Assembly (NCBI GenBank): GCA_017464525.1
Contig: JAFTZM010000014.1
Span: 1-32,923, forward strand
Length of the DNA stretch: 32,923 nt
Reading direction: 5' to 3'
From: Clostridia bacterium
GTDB lineage: Bacteria; Bacillota; Clostridia; Oscillospirales; QAKW01
Below, in pieces: positions 16,294-23,437 of this stretch; positions within the stretch are counted from its first letter, which is position 1; every line of letters begins with the position of its first letter. The notes beneath the pieces are model-generated. The model ran no database searches, was not told the origin of the DNA, and worked only from the letters and a program-made list of their open reading frames with translations. The position numbers and the translations under genes were made by a program.

Positions 16294-16318
16294 AAAAGAG
16301 ACCGGGGCGGTCTCTTTT
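16294..16318 (-). terminator. Intrinsic terminator between head and tail genes
   Basis: A perfect 11-bp inverted repeat (AAAAGAGACCG / CGGTCTCTTTT) with a 3-base loop, followed on the minus strand by more T residues (CTCTTTTTT). It overlaps the stop of the 72-residue head gene and lies 15 bases before the connector start. It should reduce transcription from the abundant head genes into the tail genes. Because the A and T tracts flank both arms it could work in both directions. Confidence 0.75.
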
Positions 16319-16535
16319 AGTCCATATTTTCTGTTGCTTCAGCGATGTATTCGAAGGCCTTATCCGCCTGCTCCTCGCTGTGGGCCAGCACCTCGGCCAC
16401 ATAATCGGGAACCGAAACGGTCTCTCCCCGTTTGATCAGGAAGGTCTCGCCGTTCACCGCCACAAACTGGTGGGTGTTATTCTTATCCGAACGATCCACC
16501 GGAATGCGGATCTTCACCTTTTTAATTTCAGCCAT
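16317..16535 (-). CDS. Small head-associated protein following the major capsid gene
   Basis: 72 residues starting MAEIKKVKIRIPVDRSDKNN, with a beta-rich body (HQFVAVNGETFLIKRGETVSVPDYVAEVLAHSEE) and an acidic helical C-terminus. It has GGAG eight bases before its ATG. Small proteins with the KxxIxIPxxR...VxVNGxxFxIxRGxxVxVPxxVAEVL pattern often follow N4-gp56-type capsid genes in Bacillota phages. They may be decoration or head-completion proteins, but no function is established here. It is co-transcribed with the capsid gene and bounded downstream by an intrinsic terminator, so it is likely made in large amounts. Confidence 0.7.
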   Translation of the reverse strand: MAEIKKVKIRIPVDRSDKNNTHQFVAVNGETFLIKRGETVSVPDYVAEVLAHSEEQADKAFEYIAEATENMD

Positions 16536-16554
16536 AGTTCATTCTCCTTTTTAG

Positions 16555-16581
16555 GGAGGGGCAGGGAGCACCCGCCCCTCC
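16555..16581 (-). other. GC-rich intergenic hairpin after the major capsid gene
   Basis: Perfect 8-bp arms GGAGGGGC and GCCCCTCC around an 11-base loop, placed between the capsid stop and the next ribosome binding site. No T tract follows on the minus strand, so it is unlikely to be a terminator. It may protect the 3' end of the capsid message or mark a processing site. Confidence 0.5.
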
Positions 16582-16587
16582 ACAACA

Positions 16588-17580
16588 TTAGTTCGCAGTT
16601 GCGTTGGCAGAGTTGCTGGAACAGCACTCCACACGCACGATACGCTCCTCTGCCAGCCGTTTGCAGGCAGAGGTAGCCTTCCAGCCTGCGGTGCAACGCT
16701 GGTTCAGGGGATCATCGCCACTTCCAAGAGGCTTGAAGATGTGCTCCAGACCGCCCCCTTCGATCTCCACCACGCCATAGGCATCAGCGCCGAGGAAGAT
16801 GCAACCGTAAACCGCCAGACCGGTGGGACAGCCGGTACCCTTCCAGATCACCGCCTCGCTGGATTCCACAAAACGGCATCCGGCGATCTTGCCGATCTCT
16901 CCCTGATAGATATTTTCGGGGGTGGCATACTTATGCGCCTCGATCCAGCCATCACTCAGCTGAAAATCGGTACCCACATCGGGATGCAGGATACACACAT
17001 AGTCGCCGTTGATCTTGGGCACATTCATCCGTTTCAGCAGATTGACCGCCTTATAGACCAGAGGTACGGTCAAAAGGGAGTTTGCGGTCAGGTTTGCACG
17101 GGAATTAACGGCGGTATCCCCGGCGGGGGCATACATCACGTTGGTACCGGCAACCAGCTCGTTCCGGGTAACGGTATCCAGAGTAAGGCCGGCCTGGTTG
17201 CCCAAGGCTTCGGTGACCTCCACGATGTTATTATCGATGGCGGTCATATCCACCATATCGGTAATACCCACATAGTCGCCGTACTGAGAAACGGTGCCGG
17301 TCACAGTGGTCACGCTGTATTTCTGCCCGGTCGGGGTAACACCCTCGGTCAATGCGGTGGTGGCCTTGGGCAGGGTGGAAAATCTGCGCCATTCGATGGA
17401 TTTACCGCCCCGCTTGGGAATTCTGCGCTTCTGGCCAAACTGATTATGCACCAAATTGGGCTTGGTGGCCTTCAGCAGTACCTTCTCATAGAAGGTTTTA
17501 TTTTCAGCGGAAAGCCCGCTGTCGGTAGTGGCATTGAAACTGACGTCAAACAGTCTCAAATTCATTGCAATATAAGACAT
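16588..17580 (-). CDS. Major capsid protein, N4-gp56 family
   Basis: 330 residues. Hallmarks of the N4-gp56 HK97-fold capsid family are visible: the FYEKVLLKATKPNLVHNQFGQKRRIPKRGGKSIEWRRF region, the GVTPTGQKYSVTTVTGTVSQYGDYVGITDMVD region, ALGNQAGLTLDTVTRNELVAGTNV, LLKRMNVPKINGDYVCILHPDVGTD and GEIGKIAGCRFVESSEA. It forms the icosahedral shell. Residues 6-11 (MNLRLF) match the register of an L27-like Prp cleavage motif also seen in the scaffold. The C-terminus is unusually cysteine-rich (RVECCSSNSANATAN). The start ATG 17580 has GGAG seven bases upstream. It follows the scaffold gene by 12 bases. Confidence 0.9.
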   Translation of the reverse strand: MSYIAMNLRLFDVSFNATTDSGLSAENKTFYEKVLLKATKPNLVHNQFGQKRRIPKRGGKSIEWRRFSTLPKATTALTEGVTPTGQKYSVTTVTGTVSQYGDYVGITDMVDMTAIDNNIVEVTEALGNQAGLTLDTVTRNELVAGTNVMYAPAGDTAVNSRANLTANSLLTVPLVYKAVNLLKRMNVPKINGDYVCILHPDVGTDFQLSDGWIEAHKYATPENIYQGEIGKIAGCRFVESSEAVIWKGTGCPTGLAVYGCIFLGADAYGVVEIEGGGLEHIFKPLGSGDDPLNQRCTAGWKATSACKRLAEERIVRVECCSSNSANATAN

Positions 17581-17592
17581 TTTTTCGCTCCT

Positions 17593-18489
17593 TTATCCGA
17601 AAGATATGTTTTCTCCACTCCGAACCCGGCGGATCACCTCATCGACATCCCTGTCGTTTAGCTTGCTGGGATCGGTCTTACGGATCACAGAGGCATGGTA
17701 GGCAGAAACCCCGTTTTCGGCGGGTCTGCTCTGGCGGGCTTTGATGTTATTGACCACTTTTTGTTCCACTTTATTGGCGGTAATGGCCATCAGCTGGGGT
17801 ATAAGTTCATCGTGGTGGGCCAGTAAAAAGGCCTTCTCCAGCGTCATGCCGTTCACATTCATGGCCTGCACAAAATCGGCGTTTTTCATCTCTGTTTCCA
17901 GATCAAAGCCGGGGAATTTGGTTTGAAGCTCCTCGCTCTGCCGCATCCAATCGGCATAGAGGGCTCGGGCCCGCTGATCTTCCTCCTGCTGGCGGTTGGC
18001 CGCATCGATGGAAGCCTTCAGGGCTTCATTTTCCCGGGAGACCCGCTTCAGCTCCACCAGATCCTTCACATCCATACCCCGGCGGGCGGCCTCATCGGCG
18101 TAGAAGGAGGTATCTCCCTCCAGCGCCTTCAGGATCTCGGCAGGATCACCGCTCTTGATGCCGTAACGCTCCGCCAGCACCTGCAGGATGGGTTCATGGG
18201 CTTTCAGCCGTTGCTCGTCTTTTTTGGCATTTTTGAAGCGATCATCCAGGATCCCCTTGACCCTTGCATCAAAATCAGCTTTGTATTCGCCCTTGATGAG
18301 ATCTTCAAAGCTCCGCTTTGCCTTGTTCTCCGCTGCATCCGTACCACTTTTGGGATGGTCGTTGGCAGCCTCTACCCCATAAACGACGGTAGCTTCTGCA
18401 CCCTGGTCGGCGACACCAGTTTCAGCCCCTGCCTCTGCCGCAGCTGCGCCTTCTGCAAACAAAAGCAGATCCATTTTGATCTTTTTCAT
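17593..18489 (-). CDS. Head scaffolding protein with L27-like N-terminal processing motif
   Basis: 298 residues. It begins MKKIKMDLLLFAEGAAAAEAG, and residues 5-13 closely resemble the ribosomal protein L27/phage capsid motif cut by Prp (cleavage expected after Phe11). An Ala/Glu-rich flexible region follows, then a charged helical body (AKRSFEDLIKGEYKADFDARVKGIL, coiled coil around KRVSRENEALKASIDAANRQQEEDQRA) and a basic C-terminus (RKTDPSKLNDRDVDEVIRRVRSG). This is the usual layout of scaffold proteins that direct capsid assembly and then leave. The gene lies directly before the capsid gene and overlaps the Prp gene by ATGA. GGAG lies eight bases before the ATG. Confidence 0.85.
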   Translation of the reverse strand: MKKIKMDLLLFAEGAAAAEAGAETGVADQGAEATVVYGVEAANDHPKSGTDAAENKAKRSFEDLIKGEYKADFDARVKGILDDRFKNAKKDEQRLKAHEPILQVLAERYGIKSGDPAEILKALEGDTSFYADEAARRGMDVKDLVELKRVSRENEALKASIDAANRQQEEDQRARALYADWMRQSEELQTKFPGFDLETEMKNADFVQAMNVNGMTLEKAFLLAHHDELIPQLMAITANKVEQKVVNNIKARQSRPAENGVSAYHASVIRKTDPSKLNDRDVDEVIRRVRSGENISFG

Positions 18490-18818
18490 CGATCTATCTC
18501 CTTTTCTGCCCGTAAGTGGGCGAATCTAACATGATTGGGATATTGCTCCGCCAGCATTTCAAGCCCGGTGACCACCACCTGAAACTGTTGCCGCAATGTT
18601 GCGGTGGCGGGAGCGGAAATAAAAACCTCCCCCGGTTCCAGAATCACCGTTGTGTTGGCTTCGCCGTGAGCTCTCAGCACCAATTCAGCCAACAGACTGA
18701 CCAAAGTGGAAACCGAGGCACACACGATATCCGGCTCCCCCGGCCTTGCAAAACCTGCGTGGCCGGTGGCGGAAAACGACAGTTCAGCGCCGTTATCAGC
18801 GCATTGGAACACGGTCAT
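18486..18818 (-). CDS. prp: Ribosomal-processing cysteine protease Prp homologue, putative prohead protease
   Basis: 110 residues. The Prp catalytic signature is clear: His20 in ATGHAGFARPGEPD and Cys33 in DIVCASVSTLV; the C-terminal ...LEMLAEQYPNHVRF also matches the family. Cellular Prp removes the N-terminal extension of ribosomal protein L27, and in staphylococcal phage 80alpha host Prp trims capsid and scaffold proteins. Here the phage carries its own copy, wedged by ATGA overlaps between portal and scaffold, where other phages keep the maturation protease. Scaffold and capsid both carry L27-like N-termini, so they are the likely substrates. Whether it can also cut host L27 is unknown. 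Confidence 0.85.
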   Translation of the reverse strand: MTVFQCADNGAELSFSATGHAGFARPGEPDIVCASVSTLVSLLAELVLRAHGEANTTVILEPGEVFISAPATATLRQQFQVVVTGLEMLAEQYPNHVRFAHLRAEKEIDR

Positions 18819-20656
18819 GTGGGGGAAAAGGCGGCGGCTGTTTTTCCGGCAGCCTTCTCCCGGTAAGCATCCTTCTGGGAACCGGTTTTCACATCTCCCG
18901 CAGGCGTCACTGTATTATTGGCAATGGTCTGCCGGGCGCTCTCTTCAGCAGTTTCCGCATGGTCGGTTCCCCGCATGGCATCGATGATGCGGGTCAGCTC
19001 TACGATCTGTTGCTGCATCATCATCATTTGCCGGAACATCCCACCGTTCTGCTGTACCGCCTTGAGCACCTGATCCTTCCGGTCAAAATCCATCATCTGC
19101 AAGCAGGCGATGGCCTGATCTGCCATCTGGGGATTGAAAAAGCCCAGTTTATAAAAATTCAAAGCCGTTTCATTTTGACTGGCTTTGGTATAGGGGGAGG
19201 TTTTCTGGGCCGACACCCTGATATCGAAGACCGGCAGGCGCTCCCCCATATCGGTACCGAAATCGGTACCCTGTGCCTGCGGGGCGATCATGGCATTGCT
19301 GAACTGCTGATAACTGATATCTCCGTTATCACCGATGATACGGAAGCTCCGCTGTTCATCATAGAACTGCCGCATCAGTTCGATGCAGAGATAGCACAGC
19401 CGGGCATAGGTGCGGTAAGAGGTTTTGATCATATCCCGCACCAGCTTACCCGCCGCCTCCTGCAAGGAAGCGATCCCCGAGGCGGTGGTCACCGAGGTGG
19501 TGATCCCCTGCGAGGCATCGGTATTGCCGCTGGTCTCCTTCAACTCCTGGATCTTATTATTGCGCACGGTCACATAGATCCCGTTCAGCGACTTGCCCTC
19601 AATGGGGCGCACCGCATCTTCCCCCAGATTGCCGTTGGTATGTACAAAGGGCTTGGCGAGATCTAAAAATTCCGCTTCATTGATGGTCTGCTCATCCCCC
19701 CGCACAAAATAGCGGGGTGCGGCGTTGCTCATGGCATTGGAAAGGATCGCCTGATCCAGCAGATCCACATACATCTGAGGATCCCGTTCGATATCAATAA
19801 ATCCCATACCGCCGATGGTTCCCTCCACCGGGTATAAAACATCCAGTACAAAGGGATATCGACCATGGCGATAAAATCCGGCGTGGTACTGCTTCGGCTC
19901 GTTTTCATCCGCAAACAGCACCGTATTATTTACAAACTTGCAATAATGAAGCAGGCCACCCCGCTTATAATACCAATCCACCACCGTGGATTTATTGGCG
20001 GTAGATACCTGATCATCGTAAAGGTACTGTGCCACCTCGGTAGAGCTGCCGCCCAGCGTATCCTTCAGCTGAGGGTACTGCTCCTCCAGCAGATTATTGT
20101 CCACCAGTTCGCAATGAAATACATTCCGGGAGCGCTGAATATCGGTGATGCCCGGCTCCCAGAAAAGGTTCAGCAGATCAATCTCCCGGATGGTGATATC
20201 CCCCAAACCGTTCAGCTTGGTGTTATCCCAAAAAGCACCGTAGACCGAGGCGCCGTGCTTCAGCTTATACCACCAGGCGTTGCTGTAGGTATCCTCGAAT
20301 TCATTCTGTTCCATCACCACCGGCAGAATGGCGCTCAGCGCCTTTGCGGCTGGCTCATCGCTCTGCTCCCGGGGTAGCACATTGGGTTCCGGGTAATTAT
20401 CCATAGCATCCGCATGGCGGGAAGCGATGGTGTTGAACAGCCATGCAGAGGCAGGCTCGATCCGCTGATCCTCTTCGCTTTCGCTCTTCATCACTTCCCA
20501 ATGCCGCAGTTTCCACCATTGCTCGTTCTGCACGATCTTTGCCTCTAACCGTGCCTTCCCACGTTTATACTCCTGCAGGATCTGTGCCGCTTCGGCGATC
20601 TCCTTCTCCCCGATGGGCAGGTCAGGCGCTTTTTCGATTTTATCTGAAATGGACAT
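18815..20656 (-). CDS. Portal protein (podovirus type)
   Basis: 613 residues. The N-terminal half has the portal pattern: helical start, RLEAKIVQNEQWWKLRHWEV, PASAWLFNTIASRHADAMDNYPEPNVLPRE, KLKHGASVYGAFWDNTKLNGLGDITIREIDLLNLFWEPGITDIQRSRNVFH and VDWYYKRGGLLHYCKFVNNTVLFADE. The C-terminus has the typical helical barrel and Gln/Met-rich tail (FRQMMMMQQQIVELTRIIDAM). It forms the dodecameric ring through which DNA enters and leaves the head. ATG 20656 overlaps the large terminase stop (TGATG), with AGGAGG upstream; the TTG three bases earlier is less likely. The gene order terS-terL-portal-protease-scaffold-capsid supports the call. Confidence 0.88.
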   Translation of the reverse strand: MSISDKIEKAPDLPIGEKEIAEAAQILQEYKRGKARLEAKIVQNEQWWKLRHWEVMKSESEEDQRIEPASAWLFNTIASRHADAMDNYPEPNVLPREQSDEPAAKALSAILPVVMEQNEFEDTYSNAWWYKLKHGASVYGAFWDNTKLNGLGDITIREIDLLNLFWEPGITDIQRSRNVFHCELVDNNLLEEQYPQLKDTLGGSSTEVAQYLYDDQVSTANKSTVVDWYYKRGGLLHYCKFVNNTVLFADENEPKQYHAGFYRHGRYPFVLDVLYPVEGTIGGMGFIDIERDPQMYVDLLDQAILSNAMSNAAPRYFVRGDEQTINEAEFLDLAKPFVHTNGNLGEDAVRPIEGKSLNGIYVTVRNNKIQELKETSGNTDASQGITTSVTTASGIASLQEAAGKLVRDMIKTSYRTYARLCYLCIELMRQFYDEQRSFRIIGDNGDISYQQFSNAMIAPQAQGTDFGTDMGERLPVFDIRVSAQKTSPYTKASQNETALNFYKLGFFNPQMADQAIACLQMMDFDRKDQVLKAVQQNGGMFRQMMMMQQQIVELTRIIDAMRGTDHAETAEESARQTIANNTVTPAGDVKTGSQKDAYREKAAGKTAAAFSPT

Positions 20657-22062
20657 CAATACCTCCTGAACAGATTGTGGGGATTTCGTTTCTCCTTCAT
20701 CAGATCCAACGGATCATCCAGAACCGGCTTCTTTTCCTTTACGGCGGTGGGTGCGATGGGTCTGCTCATACAGAAATACCGGGTCTCGTCGGCGATATGA
20801 TCTTCACCGTCGGTATTCAGATCCTCCACTTTATGATCATCATATTGCAGGGCGGGAATGGTCCGTCGAAAGCCCTTGCAATTCTTAAAAATATACATCA
20901 TGGGGTACCCGTTCTCATCGAAGGCCATGCGATAGTGCATCTGCATCCAGCCAGGAATCCGGGCGTTATCGCCGGAAGCAAAATAAACGCCCTGCTTCGC
21001 CGCCATCTCCTCCACACTTTCCCCTCGAGAGGCATCCCAGATGGAGGGATCGGCCACGCCGGTGATCCGCTTGCCCTTCAGCCAGGGATGCTCCCGTTCC
21101 ACACGGGCGATCTCCTCGAAGATCTTATTGGGCGGCCATTTCAGCCCCTCATTGTGGATCTCGGTACAGCCGTACAATTCCAGGATCCGGTAAATCACTC
21201 CATCATAATCCACTGCCCACCAGCCGCAGGAAAAGGGTTTATTATAGCCGAAATCGAAGGAACGGCAGATGCTCCACCCCTTGGGAATATCGAAGGGCTC
21301 GATCACATGGGTAAAGCGCCGATCCTCATAATGGGCGGGATCGTCCACAAACTCCTCAAAGAACGCCCCCTCGATGGCGTTCCAATCCCCCAGCAGCATG
21401 GACCTCCGCCGCTTCTCCGGCAGGGATTCCAGCTGGGCCACGTAATCCGGGTCCATCTCCATAAAGGCGGCGTTGTCGTAAACTTGGGCGGGGATGAAGG
21501 TATAGTCCTCCGGGCGCTCCTTATCGCGGTAGATGCGGTCTACAAACAGCCGCTTCACCCAGTGATGCCCCACCCCGCCGGGATTGCAGGTCAGATACAT
21601 TCTGGGAGAAAACTGTCCCCGTACCATCCCGGAGGAACGGTTGGATTCCCTTAAACAGTTGAATTGAAACTCGGTGAACAGGGTAGCCTCATCCATGCCG
21701 ATCACATCATAGGCCTGCCCCTGATACTGCAGAACATCATCCTCATTCTTGCAGTAGCCCAGCTTAATGCGGGAACCGTTTGGAAAGGTAAAGACTTTTT
21801 CCTGCTTATTGTAGCAGGCGATCCCCTTCAGCAGCTTCAGCAGCGGCTGCACATGGTTCTCGGTCAGCTCCGGCAGCGTTCGCCGCAAAAGCAGGCATTG
21901 CAGACCTGGAATTCCAAGGCAGAGCAGCGCAAACTTGATCCGCATGGCCCAGCTCTTGCCACCGGCTCGGGCACCGCCGTAATTGATATAGCGGCTCCGT
22001 GCCTCAAAAAACAGTTGCTGCTTGGGATTGGGTGGCGGAATGAAGAGCTTTACTGCGCCCAT
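20656..22062 (-). CDS. terL: Terminase large subunit
   Basis: 468 residues from ATG 22062 (AGGA upstream; a longer in-frame extension just shadows the small-subunit gene). Walker A GGARAGGKS lies at residues 29-37, and the DVIGMDEAT Walker B at about 120-126 with a coupling region YLTCNPGG near 160. The RNase-H-like nuclease half shows acidic motifs FDFGYNKP (~269-276), GVADPSIWD and DHIADETRYF. It is the ATP-driven DNA packaging motor and headful/cos nuclease, acting at the portal. It overlaps the small subunit by 13 bases and the portal gene by one base, consistent with coupled translation. Confidence 0.93.
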   Translation of the reverse strand: MGAVKLFIPPPNPKQQLFFEARSRYINYGGARAGGKSWAMRIKFALLCLGIPGLQCLLLRRTLPELTENHVQPLLKLLKGIACYNKQEKVFTFPNGSRIKLGYCKNEDDVLQYQGQAYDVIGMDEATLFTEFQFNCLRESNRSSGMVRGQFSPRMYLTCNPGGVGHHWVKRLFVDRIYRDKERPEDYTFIPAQVYDNAAFMEMDPDYVAQLESLPEKRRRSMLLGDWNAIEGAFFEEFVDDPAHYEDRRFTHVIEPFDIPKGWSICRSFDFGYNKPFSCGWWAVDYDGVIYRILELYGCTEIHNEGLKWPPNKIFEEIARVEREHPWLKGKRITGVADPSIWDASRGESVEEMAAKQGVYFASGDNARIPGWMQMHYRMAFDENGYPMMYIFKNCKGFRRTIPALQYDDHKVEDLNTDGEDHIADETRYFCMSRPIAPTAVKEKKPVLDDPLDLMKEKRNPHNLFRRY

Positions 22063-22565
22063 GCTTCCTGCCCTTCCTCGGTACCAAACACCACCGTGAC
22101 CGTGGTATTCTGATCCTCCACATCTGCCCGGCGTTTTTCCAGTTCCAAACGCTCCAGAGCAATCTGCCGGGCAAGTTTTTCCCCTTCGGTGGGCAACCCG
22201 TAAAGATCCCGGATCACCCCGGTCAGATCCCGGGTGGCGGCAGTCAGATCCTTGATCATTTTGCAATCCACCGGATTTTCCATATCCCGATCCAGCCGAT
22301 TGATCTTCTCCACGGTGCGGGTGATCAGGTCGGAAAGCCCATCGGCGGTTTTCAGTACCCCTTTCAGCTTATCCGCCCGGTCTTTGGCGGCGGAATTGAC
22401 CACAATTGTGTCCGCTTTGGCTTTTGCCCGTTTCCGCAGTCCTACCCAATCCTCTTTTCCGGCGATCCTTTTCAGGGTAGTGAAGGGAACCCCATGCTTT
22501 GCCGCCAGCTTACGGTAGCTGGTATCTCCGGCAATATATTCGGTTTTGATCTCATCCCAGTTCAC
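22050..22565 (-). CDS. terS: Terminase small subunit
   Basis: 171 residues. The N-terminal helix-turn-helix is of the terminase small-subunit type (YIAGDTSYRKLAAKHGVPFTTLKRIAGKEDWVGLRKRA), followed by an oligomerisation core (LKGVLKTADGLSDLITRTVEKINRLDRD, TRDLTGVIRDLYGLPTEGEKLARQIALERLELEKRRAD). It recognises the packaging site and loads the large subunit. The start is GTG 22565 with AAAGGGG upstream. It is the first gene after the tandem-box promoter at 22664-22697. Confidence 0.85.
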   Translation of the reverse strand: MNWDEIKTEYIAGDTSYRKLAAKHGVPFTTLKRIAGKEDWVGLRKRAKAKADTIVVNSAAKDRADKLKGVLKTADGLSDLITRTVEKINRLDRDMENPVDCKMIKDLTAATRDLTGVIRDLYGLPTEGEKLARQIALERLELEKRRADVEDQNTTVTVVFGTEEGQEAWAQ

Positions 22566-22590
22566 GCCCTGCCCCTTTCGTAAAATAATA

Positions 22591-22616
22591 GAGAGTGCCT
22601 CAAAAGAGGCACCCTC
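22591..22616 (-). other. Hairpin in the leader of the terminase operon
   Basis: GAGGGTGCCTC-TTTT-GAGGCACTCTC on the minus strand: an 11-bp stem whose single imperfect pair is G-U in the minus RNA but A-C in the plus RNA, so it appears kept for the minus transcript. TATTATTTTA follows, which would make at best a weak terminator. It may end early transcription coming from the regulator gene, or attenuate the late leader. Confidence 0.5.
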
Positions 22617-22630
22617 TTAACACAAGGAGG

Positions 22631-22653
22631 AAAGCCGACATCCCTGCGGCTTT
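22631..22653 (-). other. Stem-loop at the predicted 5' end of the head-operon transcript
   Basis: AAAGCCG - 9 bases - CGGCTTT, a 7-bp stem beginning about four bases after the start predicted from the TAAAAT box at 22664-22669. The other tandem-box promoter (4154-4187) is also followed at once by a stem-loop with a different sequence. Confidence 0.4.
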
Positions 22654-22663
22654 TCACACTACC

Positions 22664-22697
22664 ATTTTACACCCCCAAAAGCGGACAAAACGGACAA
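22664..22697 (-). promoter_or_regulatory. Putative late promoter with tandem TTGTCCG boxes (copy 1)
   Basis: Minus strand: TTGTCCG, two bases, TTGTCCG, twelve bases (CTTTTGGGGGTG), TAAAAT. Boxes are at plus-strand 22691-22697 and 22682-22688, with the hexamer at 22664-22669. It sits two bases after the stop of the ArpU-like regulator and about 100 bases before the terminase genes, exactly where a late promoter is expected. Copy 2 at 4154-4187 has the same boxes and spacings. Confidence 0.6.
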
Positions 22698-22699
22698 GT

Positions 22700-23089
22700 T
22701 TAATTTTTTTGCAGATAACGGTGAGCCGCCTTCCGCACGCTTTCATTGGTATTTCCCCCGCCAACCCTGCGGGCCACCCCATGCCAGGAACAGCGAAGCT
22801 CATACCGGTAGTGCAGGATCTGGCGGATCAGGCTGTCCGGTACCGTCGAAATGTAATCCTTCAACCGGGCAAGTTCCCGGCGCTTAGCTGCAATCCTCCG
22901 TTCCAGATCCACGATCTCGGAGCCGATGGCCTCCACACTGCTGCCTACCTCACCCCCCGGCATGGCATCCAGTTTGGAGCCCTTCGCCGTGTAGCCACGG
23001 GCTCGCACCTCCGCCAGCCTCTCCTCCTCCTCAGCGATCTCACGCTCCAGATAATATAACTGTGATAGCTCTTGCGCTGTCAATCGCAT
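22700..23089 (-). CDS. ArpU/DUF1492-type sigma-70 region 4-like late transcription regulator
   Basis: 129 residues from ATG 23089 (overlapping the upstream TGA). The N-terminal two thirds is charged coiled coil (YYLEREIAEEEERLAEVRARG, SEIVDLERRIAAKRRELARLKDYI). The last ~45 residues (VPDSLIRQILHYRYELRCSWHGVARRVGGGNTNESVRKAAHRYL) match the sigma-70 region 4-like helix-turn-helix of the ArpU/RinA/DUF1492 group, which control late gene expression in Gram-positive phages. It is the last gene before the head operon. Its stop is two bases from the tandem TTGTCCG boxes, so it is a prime candidate for the activator of that promoter. Confidence 0.8.
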   Translation of the reverse strand: MRLTAQELSQLYYLEREIAEEEERLAEVRARGYTAKGSKLDAMPGGEVGSSVEAIGSEIVDLERRIAAKRRELARLKDYISTVPDSLIRQILHYRYELRCSWHGVARRVGGGNTNESVRKAAHRYLQKN

Positions 23090-23325
23090 CACTCCTTCAA
23101 ACAAATTTCAAAATCGTATTCTTCCTTCAACGCCTGCTTGATGTGCCGAAATTTGAGGCCATCCTCCAACACCGATGTGGCACAGCTCTCTGCATTGTTC
23201 ATCAGCTTTACGGTCTCCTCTCGGCTGTACCCACTGTCCAGCATGGCGTAGGCCACAGCGTAAAGGATGAACAGCAGGATCGTATTCCGGCTCTCAGCCT
23301 TCGGTCTGTTCGCTCTGCACTTCAT
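23089..23325 (-). CDS. Hypothetical small phage protein
   Basis: 78 residues (KCRANRPKAESRNTILLFIL start, then AYAMLDSGYSREETVKLMNNAES and HIKQALKEEYDFEICLKE). The first half has a mildly hydrophobic helix (TILLFILYAVAYAML) that could pack in a small helical bundle rather than span a membrane. It has AAGGAGG upstream of the ATG and is coupled to the ArpU-like gene by TGATG. No family is recognised with confidence. Its position beside the late regulator suggests a regulatory partner, but this is only context. Confidence 0.6.
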   Translation of the reverse strand: MKCRANRPKAESRNTILLFILYAVAYAMLDSGYSREETVKLMNNAESCATSVLEDGLKFRHIKQALKEEYDFEICLKE

Positions 23326-23437
23326 CTCTCATCGCCTCCTTAAACTCATCGCACCGCCTCCCGGTGACCTTGTAGAAAAACTGCCTCCAAGACTCGCAGA
23401 TTACAAAGTACCTGCACTTGGTACAATCATGTGCCAT
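23294..23437 (-). CDS. Mini cysteine-rich protein
   Basis: 47 residues from ATG 23437 (AAGGAGGAG upstream), starting MAHDCTKCRYFVICESWRQF. C-x2-C-x5-C plus a later Cys form a possible zinc site. A longer reading from 23557 would only shadow the upstream gene and lacks a ribosome binding site. It overlaps both neighbours by short coupled overlaps. The function is unknown; it belongs to the run of small Cys-rich genes in this block. Confidence 0.6.
   Translation of the reverse strand: MAHDCTKCRYFVICESWRQFFYKVTGRRCDEFKEAMRDEVQSEQTEG

Noticed and set aside
22063..22266. N-terminal extension of the large terminase in the same frame
   Set aside because: It lies within the small-subunit gene, reads as composition-skewed nonsense (Gly/Arg/His-rich), and ATG 22062 has a good ribosome binding site and the natural family start.
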